DNA of 64,000 nucleotides, from assembly GCA_963699015.1 (NCBI GenBank), contig CAVOSX010000005.1, positions 124,001-188,000 of the forward strand. The letters are read 5' to 3'. The position numbers and the translations under genes were made by a program. Below, one piece after another: positions 53,521-63,180 of the stretch. Each line of letters begins with the position of its first letter. Within the stretch, counting starts at the first letter, position 1. The DNA is from PALSA-505 sp963699015 (GTDB lineage: Bacteria; Actinomycetota; Actinomycetes; Streptosporangiales; Streptosporangiaceae). The notes beneath the pieces are model-generated. The model was given only the letters and a program-made list of their open reading frames with translations. It searched no databases and was not told where the DNA came from.

Positions 53521-53609
53521 CGGCGGGGGGAGCTGCTCCGGGTGCGGGGCTTGCCGGAGGTGGGTCTCCTGGCCGCGTCGCTCGCTTGCGGGGTGGATAG
53601 CATCCACGG

Positions 53610-54395
53610 GTGAGCGGAAGCTTCTATGTTCCCCTCGGTGAGGGGCGCTGGCGGGCGACGGAGCATACGACCGGGCCGTGGGATGCGCGCGCCCAGCACG
53701 GCGGGCCGCCGAGCGCGCTGCTCGGCCGCGCCATCGAGCGCTGCGAACCCCGCGATGACATGGTCATCGCCCGGGTCACCTGCGAGATTCTCGGTGCCAT
53801 CCCGGTGGGTGAGCTCGAGCTGCGGTCCCGGGTGATCCGGCCAGGCCGCAGCGTCGAGCTGGTCGAGGCGGCGGCGCATGCCGGCGGCCGGGACGTGGCC
53901 TCGGCCCGGGCCTGGCGGGTGCGGCGCGCGGAAAGCCCGTCGGTGCCGGCCAGGCTCGCGCCCCCGCCCGAGCTGCCGGCCCAGTCCATCCAGCGGCCGC
54001 CGGGCGGCTGGGTCGATGGATACCTCTCGGCCATCGAGTGGCGTCCGGTGAAGGGCGAATTCGGCGCGATCGGCCCGGCCAGCGTGTGGTCCAGGCTGCG
54101 CTACCCGCTCGTCCCCGACGAGGAGGTCAGCCCGCTGCAGCGGGTGCTCACCGTGGCGGACAGCGGCAACGGCCTGTCCAGCCAGCTGGACATCACCGAG
54201 TGGCAGTTCATCAACCCCGAGCTCACCGTCCACCTGTACCGGGAGGCGGCCGGCGAGTGGATCTTGCTGGACGCCTCGACCACGATCTCGGCCGGCGGCG
54301 CGGGGCTGGCCTCGGCGGCACTGTCCGACCGCGAAGGCCCGATCGGCACCGGCGCGCAGTCGCTGCTCATCACCCGCCGTCCCACCGTCGGCTAA
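53610..54395 (+). CDS. Acyl-CoA thioesterase-like protein (double hot-dog)
   Basis: The 261-residue protein has two tandem hot-dog halves. The first contains the family segment HGGPPSALLGRAIERC and ITCE/VTCEILGAIPVGELEL. The second contains LRYPLVPDEEVSPLQRVLTVADSGNGLSS, INPELTVHLYREAAGEWILLDA and GAGLASAALSDREGPIGTGAQSLL. This pattern is that of the thioesterase-family proteins of actinomycetes (acyl-CoA thioesterase C-terminal-like). It probably hydrolyses acyl-CoA or an acyl ester. GTG or TTG starts are not better, and the family start MSGSFYVPLGEGRW fits the first codon (GTG 53610). Confidence 0.85.
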   Translation: MSGSFYVPLGEGRWRATEHTTGPWDARAQHGGPPSALLGRAIERCEPRDDMVIARVTCEILGAIPVGELELRSRVIRPGRSVELVEAAAHAGGRDVASARAWRVRRAESPSVPARLAPPPELPAQSIQRPPGGWVDGYLSAIEWRPVKGEFGAIGPASVWSRLRYPLVPDEEVSPLQRVLTVADSGNGLSSQLDITEWQFINPELTVHLYREAAGEWILLDASTTISAGGAGLASAALSDREGPIGTGAQSLLITRRPTVG

Positions 54396-54460
54396 CCCAC
54401 CGGTCCCCAGGCCTGCTGCCGCCGGGCGCGGCTGCGGGCGCTAGAGCGGAGAGCGCGGGG

Positions 54461-55015
54461 TCAGGGGACGACCATGACGGGGCAGTGCGCGTGCCGCGCC
54501 AGCCAGCCGGGGACCGAACCCGCGACGTGATGCCACCGCCGGGTTGGCGCGCCGATCACCAGCGCGTCGGCACCCTGCTCGTCGGCGGTGGCCGCGAGTT
54601 CCCTGGCCGGGTTGCCGCGCCTGGTCAGCACGCTCACCTTCAGCCCGGCCCGGTCGGCGATCTGGTCGAACTCGTCGACCAGCCAGCGCTCCAGTTCCTC
54701 GCGGTCCCGCTGAACCCCGACCACCTGGCCGGTCAGCGGCTCGCAGTACACCCCCGCGGGGCACACGTGCACGATGAGCAGCGGGCGGTTCAGCCGCCGG
54801 GCCATGCCGGCCCCGTAGGCGAGCGCGTGCCTGCTTGACTCCGTCCCGTCGTAGCCGACCACCACCGGGTGCTCAAGGCGTACGTGCGGGCGTTCGTAGT
54901 GATCAGGCGGGCCCGGCCGCTCCTGCGGCGCGTGCCGCTCCTGCCGGCCGTGCCATAGCGGCCGGCGGCGCCCCTCCGGCTGACCCGGAGCGGGCTGTGA
55001 TTCTGCCTGGGCCAT
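54461..55015 (-). CDS. Universal stress protein with basic N-terminal extension
   Basis: The 184-residue protein has a low-complexity Pro/Arg/His-rich extension of about 48 residues, then one UspA domain: VVVGYDGTESSRHALAYGAGMA at its start and LVIGAPTRRWHHVAGSVPGWLARHAHCPVMVVP at its end. The GxPxx...GS(V)...P ATP-binding signature is modified (GAPTRRWHHVAGSVP). It may bind ATP or act as a stress adaptor. It is convergent with the thioesterase gene. Confidence 0.88.
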   Translation of the reverse strand: MAQAESQPAPGQPEGRRRPLWHGRQERHAPQERPGPPDHYERPHVRLEHPVVVGYDGTESSRHALAYGAGMARRLNRPLLIVHVCPAGVYCEPLTGQVVGVQRDREELERWLVDEFDQIADRAGLKVSVLTRRGNPARELAATADEQGADALVIGAPTRRWHHVAGSVPGWLARHAHCPVMVVP

Positions 55016-55266
55016 CGCCTTCGTCCTTGCGGGAACCAGGGCTCCCGGCGCGAGTTGCTGTCCCGCTCACCCGCACCGTAGCCCGGATCGGCCGAACTGT
55101 CATGCAAGCTACCCGCATCATGCCTCGTCAATACTGAGAATAGTTTGTATTAAGCAACCAATCCAGTGGCTGCTGGGACCTGTGGGCGCGCAGTGGCCTG
55201 CGGGCTCGGCCGCAGCGCCTGAGGCTCGGTTCGCCCTGGCCCCGCGTGCAGGGCAGAATCGAGATT

Positions 55267-56140
55267 ATGCCCGAGCTTCCCGAGGTCGAGGCGCTCGCCG
55301 CGTTCCTCCGCGAGCGGGCGGTCGGCCGTGTCATCGAGCGGGCCGATGTCGCCGCGATTTCGGTGCTGAAGACCTACCAGCCGGACGTCACCGAGCTCCG
55401 CGGCCGCACCATCACCGGGGCCAGCCGGCACGGCAAGTTCCTGGATCTCTGACGTCAGCACCGGCGGCTCGCCGCTGCACCTGGTGATGCACCTGGCCCG
55501 GGGCGGGTGGCTGCGCTGGCGTGACAGCCTGCCCGACGAGCCGACCCGGCCCGGGAAGGGGCCGCTCGCCTTCCGGGTCCGGCTGGATGACGGATCGGGC
55601 TTCGACCTCACCGAAGCAGGCACCAAGAAGCGGCTCGCGGTCTACCTGGTCACCGACCCGGACGAGGTCCCCGGGGTGGCCCGGCTCGGACCTGACCCGC
55701 TGGCCGCCGACTTCACCGTCGAAACGCTGGCCGGCCTGCTGGCCGGCCGCCGGACCCAGATCAAGGGACTGCTCCGCGACCAGTCGGTGATCGCCGGGAT
55801 TGGCAACGCGTACTCCGACGAGGTGCTGCACGCGGCGCGGATGTCGCCGTTCCGGCTGGCTGCCAGCCTGAACGGCGACGAGGTAGCCGCGTTGTACGAC
55901 GTGATCGTGACCACGCTGCGCGATGCGGTGGCCAGGTCGGCCGGCCTGGCCGCCGGGAATCTGAAGGCGGAGAAGAAGGCCGGGCTCAGGGTGCACGGCC
56001 GGGCCGGGCAGCCGTGCCCGGTGTGCGGCGACACGGTGCGCGAGGTCTCCTTCGCCGACTCCGCGCTGCAGTACTGCCCCACCTGCCAGACGGGGGGCAA
56101 GCCGCTGGCCGACCGCCGGCTCTCCCGGCTGCTCAAGTGA
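55267..56140 (+). CDS. Fpg/Nei-family DNA glycosylase (frameshifted in this sequence)
   Basis: The enzyme starts MPELPEVEALAAFL, with the catalytic Pro2 and Glu3 of the Fpg/Nei base-excision family. The lysine-bearing hairpin ASRHGKFLDL is present. The frame then meets TGA at 55450-55452. If one base in GATCTCT (55445-55450) is taken out, it continues DVSTGGSPLHLVMHLARGGW and runs to a zinc finger (CPVCGD, CPTCQ) and the stop at 56140, 290 residues in all. H2TH domain residues lie in LLRDQSVIAGIGNAYSDEVLH. It removes oxidised bases from DNA. It is coupled to the next gene by GTGA. Confidence 0.87.
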
Positions 56141-57549
56141 CGGCGGCCGCTGGCGGGCCGAGCGGGACGCGCGTCCTGCTGCGCGACCTGGCCCGGGTGG
56201 TCGGAGATGAGCACGTGCTCGCCGAGCCGGACCTGCTGGCCGGCTACACCACCGACTGGACCCGCCGGTATGCAGGCGACGCCCTGTGCGCGGTCCGGCC
56301 CGGGTCGACGGCCGAGGTCGCCGCGGTGCTGCAGGCCTGCACCGGGCACGGCGCCACCGTGGTGCCACAGGGCGGCAACACCGGCCTGGTAGGCGGGTCG
56401 GTACCGTCGCGCGGCCGTCACGGCCGCGGCTCGGTCGTGCTGTCCGCCAGGCGGCTGCGCGAGCTTGGCCCGGTGGACCCGCTGGCCGCGCAGGTCACCG
56501 CGGGCGCCGGGGCCACGATCGCCGGCCTGCGGGCGCACGCCGCCGCGGCCGGCCTGGCGTACGGGGTGAACCTGGCCTCGCGTGAGTCGGCCACGGTGGG
56601 CGGCACGATCGCCACCAACGCCGGCGGGATCAACACCATCCGCTACGGCGCCACCCGGTCCCAGCTGCTGGGTATCGAGGCAGTGTTCGCCGACGGCAGC
56701 ATCGTGTCCCGGCTGTCCGGGCTGGCGGCCGACAACGCCGGCTACGACCTGACCCAGTTGCTGGCCGGGAGCGAGGGCACGCTCGCGGTGATCACCGCGG
56801 CCCGGCTGCGGCTGTGGCCCGCCGAGCATGCTGCGGTCACGCTGCTGGCCGGGGTGGACGGCATCGCGGCGGCGGCCGCGCTGTACGCCGAGATCCGGGC
56901 CGTGGCCCCCGGGCTGCGCGCCGCCGAGTACTTCGAGGCGGCCGGAGTCGAACTGGTGCGCGAGCTGACCGGGCTGCGCGCCCCGCTGAGCCGGCCGGCC
57001 CCGGCCTACCTGCTGGCCGAGATCTCGGGTTCCGCCGACGAGGCCGAACCGCTGGCGGCGATGCCGTCGCTGGCCGGGGCGGCCGTCGCGATGGATGCGG
57101 CGGGCCGCGGCGCGCTGTGGGCCTACCGCGAGCGTCACACCGAGGCGATCAGCACGGTGGGCATCCCGCACAAGATGGACGTGGCCGTGCCGCTCGCCCG
57201 GATCGCCGCGTTCCGCGCGGAACTGGACCAGGCGGTAGCGGCGGCGGTGAACGGCACGGGCGGGGCGGCGCCTGCCCCCCGGGTGTTCGTGTTCGGCCAC
57301 ATCGGTGCCGGGAACCTGCACGTGAACGTGCTCGGCCCGGATCCGGCCGACGGCACGGTGGACGAGACGGTGATGCGGCTGGCCGCCGCCCACGGCGGCA
57401 CGATCTCGGCCGAACATGGCATCGGCCGGGCCAAGGCGGCGCTGCTGCACCTGAGCCGCTCGCCGGCCGAGATCGCCGCCATGCGCGCGGTCAAGGCAGC
57501 GCTGGACCCCGGTGACCTGCTCAATCCCGGCGTCCTGCTGCCGCGATGA
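56137..57549 (+). CDS. FAD-linked oxidase (D-lactate / D-2-hydroxyacid dehydrogenase type)
   Basis: The 470-residue protein has an N-terminal PCMH-type FAD-binding domain (PQGGNTGLVGGSVPS, ATVGGTIATNAGGINTIRYG, GSEGTLAVITA). The FAD-oxidase C-terminal domain carries HIGAGNLHVNVLGP and the final SAEHGIGRAKA. Family members oxidise D-lactate, glycolate or D-2-hydroxyglutarate and pass electrons to a carrier. The substrate here is not clear. I chose GTG 56137, which overlaps the glycosylase stop (GTGA). The product starts MTAAAGGPSGTRVLLRDL. Confidence 0.92.
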   Translation: MTAAAGGPSGTRVLLRDLARVVGDEHVLAEPDLLAGYTTDWTRRYAGDALCAVRPGSTAEVAAVLQACTGHGATVVPQGGNTGLVGGSVPSRGRHGRGSVVLSARRLRELGPVDPLAAQVTAGAGATIAGLRAHAAAAGLAYGVNLASRESATVGGTIATNAGGINTIRYGATRSQLLGIEAVFADGSIVSRLSGLAADNAGYDLTQLLAGSEGTLAVITAARLRLWPAEHAAVTLLAGVDGIAAAAALYAEIRAVAPGLRAAEYFEAAGVELVRELTGLRAPLSRPAPAYLLAEISGSADEAEPLAAMPSLAGAAVAMDAAGRGALWAYRERHTEAISTVGIPHKMDVAVPLARIAAFRAELDQAVAAAVNGTGGAAPAPRVFVFGHIGAGNLHVNVLGPDPADGTVDETVMRLAAAHGGTISAEHGIGRAKAALLHLSRSPAEIAAMRAVKAALDPGDLLNPGVLLPR

Positions 57550-57586
57550 CCGTGTCGCGAGCATGATCGCGTGACACTATGATCCG

Positions 57587-59464
57587 GTGGGCCTAGACAC
57601 ATCGCCGCTGGACACGCAGATGCGAGTGGGTGCTACGGCCCGGGCGGTGATCGACTCCGCGCCCGATGCCATCGTCGCGTTCGATACCGACGGCACCGTT
57701 CTGTTGTGGAATCCGGCAGCCGAGCGCATGTTCGGCTGGAGCGCCGCCGAGGTCATCGGCCGTGAGCCGCCGTCCGTCCCCGACGAGCTGAAGGCCGAGC
57801 ACAATGCCGTCCTCGAGCGGGCCCGGGCCGGCGGCCCCCTCACGTACGCGACCCGTCGCGCCCGCAAGGATGGCGGCCTGGTCGATGTCCTCATCGACAC
57901 CAGCGTGCTCAGCTCCCCGGCCGGCCAGGTGATCGGATCGGTGAACCTGCTGCGCCGGAGCAGGCAGGACGAGGCGGCCACGCACCGCATGGCCGAGCGG
58001 GCCCAGGTGGTGCGCCGGCTGGGCGACGTGGTCGCAGATATGAACGCGCAGCGTGATCTGCACTCGGTGCTTGACCGGATCGCGGCCAGCCTGCGCGAGC
58101 TGACCGGTGCCGACGCCGGCGGATTCGTGATCATCGAAGGCAGCGTGCTCCGGCTGGTCAGCCTGGATGGCCTGCCGGCCAGCCTGCGCGGCCGCACCGC
58201 GGCCCTGCGCAACAGCCTGGTCGGCGAGCTGATGCGGTCGGCCAAGACCGTGATGATGACCACCGACCAGCCCGGCGCGTTCGATGACCTGGTCTGGTCC
58301 GCGCTGCCTGGCCTGCACACGATCACGCTCAGCCTGTCCCACGTCGGGGGGCGGCCGTACGGCGCGCTCTACGCGCTATACAGCCAGCGGAAGGTCGGCG
58401 ACGTCGAGCTGGAATTGCTGGAGCTGCTGGCCGGGCACGCCGGGGTCGCGCTGGGCAACGCGATGGCATTCGAGGAAGTGGAGAAGCAGCGGGCGCACGA
58501 GCGGGCGGTGATCGACGGCAGCGCGGACGGGATCGCGGTGCTCGACGGCGATGGCTACGTGCGGCAGTGGAACCCGGCCGCGGACCGGCTGACCGGAGTG
58601 TCGGCCAGTCAGGTGGCCGGCCGGCCACCGCCGTTCCCGCTGCCCGAGCCGGGCGAGAAGCTCGCCCACCGGCTGCGCAGCGGGCGCTGGCTCGACATCT
58701 TGTGCAACCGGCTGGACGGCAGCCAGGAGCGGGTGCTGGACTTCCGCGACGTCACGGCGGCCAAGGAGCTCGAGCAGGCCAAGGACCTGTTCCTGGCCAC
58801 CACCAGCCACGAGCTCCGCACGCCGATCACGGTCGTGCAGGGCTTCGCCAGCACCCTGGCCAGCCGCTGGGAGAAGCTGCCTGATACCGACCGGCGGGCC
58901 GCGGTGCAGACGATCGCCGAGCGGGCGGGCTCGCTCGGCCGCCTGGTGGAGCAGCTGCTGCTCGGCTCACGGGCCGGCGCCGAGCAGCTCACGGTGAGCA
59001 ACCGGCCGTTCGACCTGGCCAGACTGCTGTCCGCATCGGCCGCCGCGTTCAGGTCCCTGTCGGACAAGCACGTGCTCACCGCCGTGATCCCGGAACCGCT
59101 GCCCGCTGCGTTCGGTGACGAGCTGGCCACCGACATCATCGTCGGCCAGCTGCTGGAGAACGCGTTCAAGTACTCACCGGAAGGCGGCGAGGTGACGGTG
59201 CAGGCCCGCGCCCTGGACAGCCACATCGAGGTGGCCGTTGCCGACGAGGGCATCGGCATCGCGGCAGGCGACCACGAGCGGATCTTCGAGCGTTTCGTGC
59301 AAGGTGAAACCGGTGACCGGCGCCGGTTCGGCGGCATCGGCCTCGGGCTCTACATAGGCCGCCGGCTGGCCCGGGCGCAGGGCGGGGAGCTGACCGCCGC
59401 GTCCCGCCAGGAAGGCGGTGCGGTCATGCGGCTGCGGCTGCCGCGAGCCGGCCTGGGAGCGTGA
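57587..59464 (+). CDS. Hybrid-input sensor histidine kinase (PAS-GAF-PAS-HisKA-HATPase)
   Basis: The 625-residue soluble protein has PAS 1 (residues about 20-125, DAIVAFDTDGTVLLWNPAAERMFGW) and GAF (about 145-295). PAS 2 (about 305-390, DGIAVLDGDGYVRQWNPAADRLTG) precedes HisKA with ATTSHELRTPI (phospho-His) and HATPase_c with LLENAFKYSPEGG, DEGIGIAAGD and GIGLGLYIGRRLA. It has no membrane helix, so it senses an internal signal such as redox or light through its input domains. No response regulator gene is adjacent, so its partner is elsewhere. The start is GTG 57587. Confidence 0.93.
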   Translation: MGLDTSPLDTQMRVGATARAVIDSAPDAIVAFDTDGTVLLWNPAAERMFGWSAAEVIGREPPSVPDELKAEHNAVLERARAGGPLTYATRRARKDGGLVDVLIDTSVLSSPAGQVIGSVNLLRRSRQDEAATHRMAERAQVVRRLGDVVADMNAQRDLHSVLDRIAASLRELTGADAGGFVIIEGSVLRLVSLDGLPASLRGRTAALRNSLVGELMRSAKTVMMTTDQPGAFDDLVWSALPGLHTITLSLSHVGGRPYGALYALYSQRKVGDVELELLELLAGHAGVALGNAMAFEEVEKQRAHERAVIDGSADGIAVLDGDGYVRQWNPAADRLTGVSASQVAGRPPPFPLPEPGEKLAHRLRSGRWLDILCNRLDGSQERVLDFRDVTAAKELEQAKDLFLATTSHELRTPITVVQGFASTLASRWEKLPDTDRRAAVQTIAERAGSLGRLVEQLLLGSRAGAEQLTVSNRPFDLARLLSASAAAFRSLSDKHVLTAVIPEPLPAAFGDELATDIIVGQLLENAFKYSPEGGEVTVQARALDSHIEVAVADEGIGIAAGDHERIFERFVQGETGDRRRFGGIGLGLYIGRRLARAQGGELTAASRQEGGAVMRLRLPRAGLGA

Positions 59465-59752
59465 TCAGGCGCGGCGCGGGCCGCGCGCGGCGCGGGCCGG
59501 CCGCGGTTTGCGGAGCCTGACCGGTCCGGCCGGTTGGACCGGAACTTGTCCATTGCGTGCACTCCGACCGTGGGCAGGCTTGATGCGGGGGCAGATGTAC
59601 CGCTGCCGCATGATCGTTGTGGATAACCGAGCGCACCTGGTATAGCTTGCTCCGAGCGGGGGGCGCTGCGGAGGGCACGGCGCCGCCACGCGCTTATCTG
59701 GTCGCTCCCTGCCGGTCGCGGGGCGCGCGATGGATCACGGAAGGGATTGATC
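59465..59752. other. Intergenic region with a perfect DnaA box
   Basis: A perfect DnaA box on the minus strand (TGTGGATAA at 59618-59626) overlaps a possible promoter. That promoter is TTGTGG (59617-59622), 18 bases, then TATAGC (59641-59646). The promoter would serve the protease gene downstream. Confidence 0.45.
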
Positions 59753-59753
59753 C

Positions 59754-62341
59754 TTGCACCGGCACCACCGCGATCATCCTGCCATCGGCGCTGGCGGGGC
59801 CGACGGCCTGCCCAGAGCCCGCGGCCTGCGCGGGGCCCGCGGCCGGCCCGGGGCGGGAGCACTCATCGCGGCGGCCGGCCTTGCCGCGATCGCGCTGGCG
59901 GCTGTCCCGGCTGCCGCGACGGCATCGGCCGCTGGCCCCCCCGCGGCGGCCCGGGGCGCGCCGGCGATGCCCGGCCGCGCGGCCGGGCATCGCGCCGCGC
60001 CGCCCGCTTCGCTGTCGGGGCAGCGGCCGCTGGCCGCGCCGCGAGCGCCGAGACTGCCCGGCGGCGTCAGCCGCGTCTGCCCCGTCCCGACCAGGGCCGG
60101 GCAGATGGAGTGCCTGTCGCTGATCCGCACGAATACCGCGCACCTGCTGGGCAGTGCCCGGGATCAGGCCGTATCCGGTTACGGGCCCCCCGATCTGCAG
60201 CGGGCATACAACCTGGTGGGCGCGTCGGCGAACCGGGGCGCCGGCCAGACCGTGGCGGTGGTGGATGCCTTCAACGACGTGAAGGCGGTATCGGATCTGG
60301 CCACCTACCGCGCCCACTACGGCCTGCCGCCGTGCAAGCCGAGCACTGGTGCCGGGTGCGTGACCCGGGTCAACGAGCAAGGCAAGTCGTCTCCGCTGCC
60401 GCCAGGAAACGTGAAGTGGGCCGCGCAGGAGTCCATCGACCTGGACATGGTGTCGGCGATCTGCCCGAACTGCCACATCCTGCTGGTCGAGGCGAACACG
60501 AACGGCCTGAGCGACCTCGGCACTGCCGACAACACGGCGGTCAGCGCAGGCGCGAAGTTCGTGTCTGACAGCTGGGACGGAGCGGAATTTCCCGCGGAGA
60601 GCTTCTTCGACAACGTCTACTTCAATCATCCGGGCGTGGCCCTCGCCGTGGCCTCGGGCAACGGGGGCTACGGGACCGGCTGGCCGTCATCGTCCCAGTA
60701 CGTGACCTCGGTCGGCGGCACCACCCTGACCCGGGATTCCGGTGCCTCCCGGGGCTGGACCGAGACGGCATGGAGCGGCTCGGGCTCGGGGTGCTCGAGC
60801 GCCGATCCGAAGCCGGCCTGGCAGCGGGCGGACGACTCCGCCCCCGGCGGCTGCCTCAACCGGACGGAGAACGACGTGGCCGCGGTGGCCAACCCGCACC
60901 CCGGCGTGGCCTTTTACGACACCTTTCACAAGTCCGGCTGGTCGGTGATGGGCGGCACGAGCGTGGCGACACCGATCATCGCGTCGGTGTACGCGCTGGC
61001 GGGGACCCCGGCGCCCCGCACGTACCCGGCCTCCTACCTGTACCGGGGCGCCAGGAACGACCTGAACGACGTGACATCCGGCTCCAACGGCGGCTGCGAG
61101 CCGAACCGGCAGTACCTGTGCCACGCCAAGACCGGCTATGACGGGCCGACCGGGCTGGGCACCCCCGACGGCACGGGGGCATTCGCCAGCAAGGCGACCG
61201 GCAGCGTCGTGACGCTCGCCGATCCCGGCGTGCAGGACCTGCAAGCCGGCACCCCGGTGTTCCTGGCCATGCAGGCCCTGGACTCGGCACCCGGCCAGAC
61301 GCTCAGCTACTCGGCCACCGGACTCCCGCCCGGCCTGACCATCGCCCGGTCCACCGGCCACATTACCGGCACGCTCACCGGCGCCGCAGGCACGAGCACC
61401 GTCACGGTCACGGCGGCCGGCGGCGCCGGCGCCAAGGGCTCCGTGAGGTTCTCCATGGTCGTCGTGAAGTCGCTGACCACCGGCTACCACGCCGTATCCG
61501 GGCCGGTGCACGGGGGCCTGGCGGGCGTGTGCATGGACGACACCGGCAACGCGACCAAGAACGGCAACAAGATCCAGATCTGGTCGTGCAACGGCATGGC
61601 CTCGCAGAACTGGACGTTCGAGCCGGACGGCAACCCCGGCGGGGCAGGCACGCTGACCATCCACGGCAAGTGCGTGGACATCCTCAACCGGGGGACCGCG
61701 AACGGCACCAAGGTGCAGCTGTCCACCTGTAACGGCGGGGCCAACCAGCAGTGGCTGATCGACGGGTCGGCCGGCCAGTTGTTCAACCCCGTGTCCGGCC
61801 GCTGCCTGGCCGACCCGGGCGGCACGAAGAACGGCGTCCAGCTCCAGATCGGTAACTGCACAGGAAAGCCGGACCAGGCGTGGATTCTGTCGGCCAGCCC
61901 GGTGCAGTCCGGGATCGCCGGCCTGTGCATGAAAGATCCGGACAACACGACCGCGAACGGCACCCAGATCCAGATCTCGACCTGCAGCGGCCGATCGAGC
62001 GAACAGTGGACGATGGAGCCGGACGGCACGCTGAGGATCAATGGCAAGTGCCTGGACGTGGCCGGGCAGAGCAAGCTCGACGGGGCGAAGCTTGAGCTGT
62101 CTACCTGCCAGTCCACAGAGCCAGTCCCAGCCAGCCCAGTCCCAGCCAGCCCAGTGCCAGCAAGGCCAACCCCAGCCAGCCCAACCCCAGCGAGCACTGG
62201 GCCATCGGATCCAATGGCGAGCTGTTCAACCAGAACTCCGGCCGGTGCGCGGCCGACCCGGGCGACAGCACCGCGAACAACACCGGGCTGGTCCAGGAGG
62301 ACTGCTACGGCCGGGCCGGGGAGATCTGGGCGGTCACCTGA
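59754..62341 (+). CDS. Secreted S53-type (sedolisin-like) protease with ricin-type lectin domains (frameshifted near 3' end)
   Basis: A TTG start at 59754 with GGAAGGG eight bases upstream gives an export signal after an Arg-rich head (ALIAAAGLAAIALAAVPAAATASA). The catalytic domain has DLQRAYNLVGAS, VAVVDAFND, the acidic QESIDLD segment and the Ser in VMGGTSVATPI, as in the S53/sedolisin family. A He_PIG/Ig-like domain follows (LSYSATGLPPGLTIA). Two ricin-type trefoils then carry QNW, QQW, QAW and EQW repeats. In the last repeat, after STCQSTEP (about 62120), the frame is lost. One inserted base restores an SPSQP-repeat linker and HWAIGSNGELFN to the stop at 62341, 862 residues. It likely degrades extracellular protein bound to glycans. 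Confidence 0.82.
62121..62195. repeat. 15-bp tandem repeat in the protease gene
   Basis: Five units of the form CCAGTCCCAGCCAGC (the last three diverged) lie head to tail in the last ricin domain. In the frame that matches the downstream domain they encode an SPSQP-type linker. The gene loses its frame at the edge of this array. Confidence 0.75.
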
Positions 62342-62397
62342 CCGGTCCGCGGCCAGGCCCGAGCACCGCCCTGGCTCTGCCCGCCCCGCCCTTCAGC

Positions 62398-63180
62398 TCA
62401 GCTCTTGGCCGGCTCGCGGACCCGCGGTTGGCCGCCGGAGGCCGCCACGTAGGCATCCACGATGCCGAGCACGTCCTCACCCGCCTGAACGATCTTGCCC
62501 TTCTCCAGCCAGATCACGCGGTTGCAGTTCTCCTCGATCTCGGCCAGGTTGTGCGCGACCAGGAACACGGTGCCCGCGGCCTCGCGCAGCTCGTCGATGC
62601 GCCGGTGGCTCTTGACCCGGAATTCGGCGTCCCCGGTGGCCAGGGCCTCGTCGACGAGCAGGATGTCGTGGCTCTTGGCCGACGCGATCGCGAACCTGAG
62701 CCGTGAGCCCATACCGGTCGAGTAGGTCTTCATGGGCAGGTTGACGAAGTCGCCCACGCCGGAGAAGTCCACGATCTTGGGATACAGTTCCCGGACTTCC
62801 TGGCGGCTCATGCCCATGGCCAGGCAGCCGAGGATCACGTTCTTGTCCCCGGTGAGATCCTCCAGCAGCGCCGCGTTGACGCCGAGCAGCGCGCCGTGGC
62901 CGTCGGTGTAGACAAATCCGCGCTCGGCCGGGAGCAGGCCGGCGATCGCCCGCAGCAGCGTGGACTTGCCCGAGCCGTTGCGCCCGATGACCCCCACCGC
63001 GTCGCCCCGGTACGCCACGAAGGACAGGCCGCGCAGCGCGTGCACCTCGCGGATCGAGGGCCGCCGCTGCCGGCGCATCATCCGCATCAGCGCCGTGGCG
63101 GCGGTACCCCTGTCCCCGCCGGCACCGTAGACCCGGTACACGACGTGCAGGTCGTCCACGACCACCATCGGCTCAGCCAC
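62398..63180 (-). CDS. Polysaccharide ABC exporter, ATPase (Wzt/TagH type, galactan-like)
   Basis: The 260-residue ATPase has Walker A GRNGSGKST, the family-typical TYSTGMGSRLRFAIA signature and Walker B ILLVDEALATGD. It has the H-loop in LVAHN and an inserted HGALLGVNAALLEDLTGDKN block. These are marks of the O-antigen/teichoic acid/galactan exporter group (M. tuberculosis Rv3781). It would power export of a lipid-linked wall polysaccharide. I chose GTG 63180, which overlaps the permease stop by eight bases. The frame upstream lies inside the permease gene. Confidence 0.9.
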   Translation of the reverse strand: MAEPMVVVDDLHVVYRVYGAGGDRGTAATALMRMMRRQRRPSIREVHALRGLSFVAYRGDAVGVIGRNGSGKSTLLRAIAGLLPAERGFVYTDGHGALLGVNAALLEDLTGDKNVILGCLAMGMSRQEVRELYPKIVDFSGVGDFVNLPMKTYSTGMGSRLRFAIASAKSHDILLVDEALATGDAEFRVKSHRRIDELREAAGTVFLVAHNLAEIEENCNRVIWLEKGKIVQAGEDVLGIVDAYVAASGGQPRVREPAKS

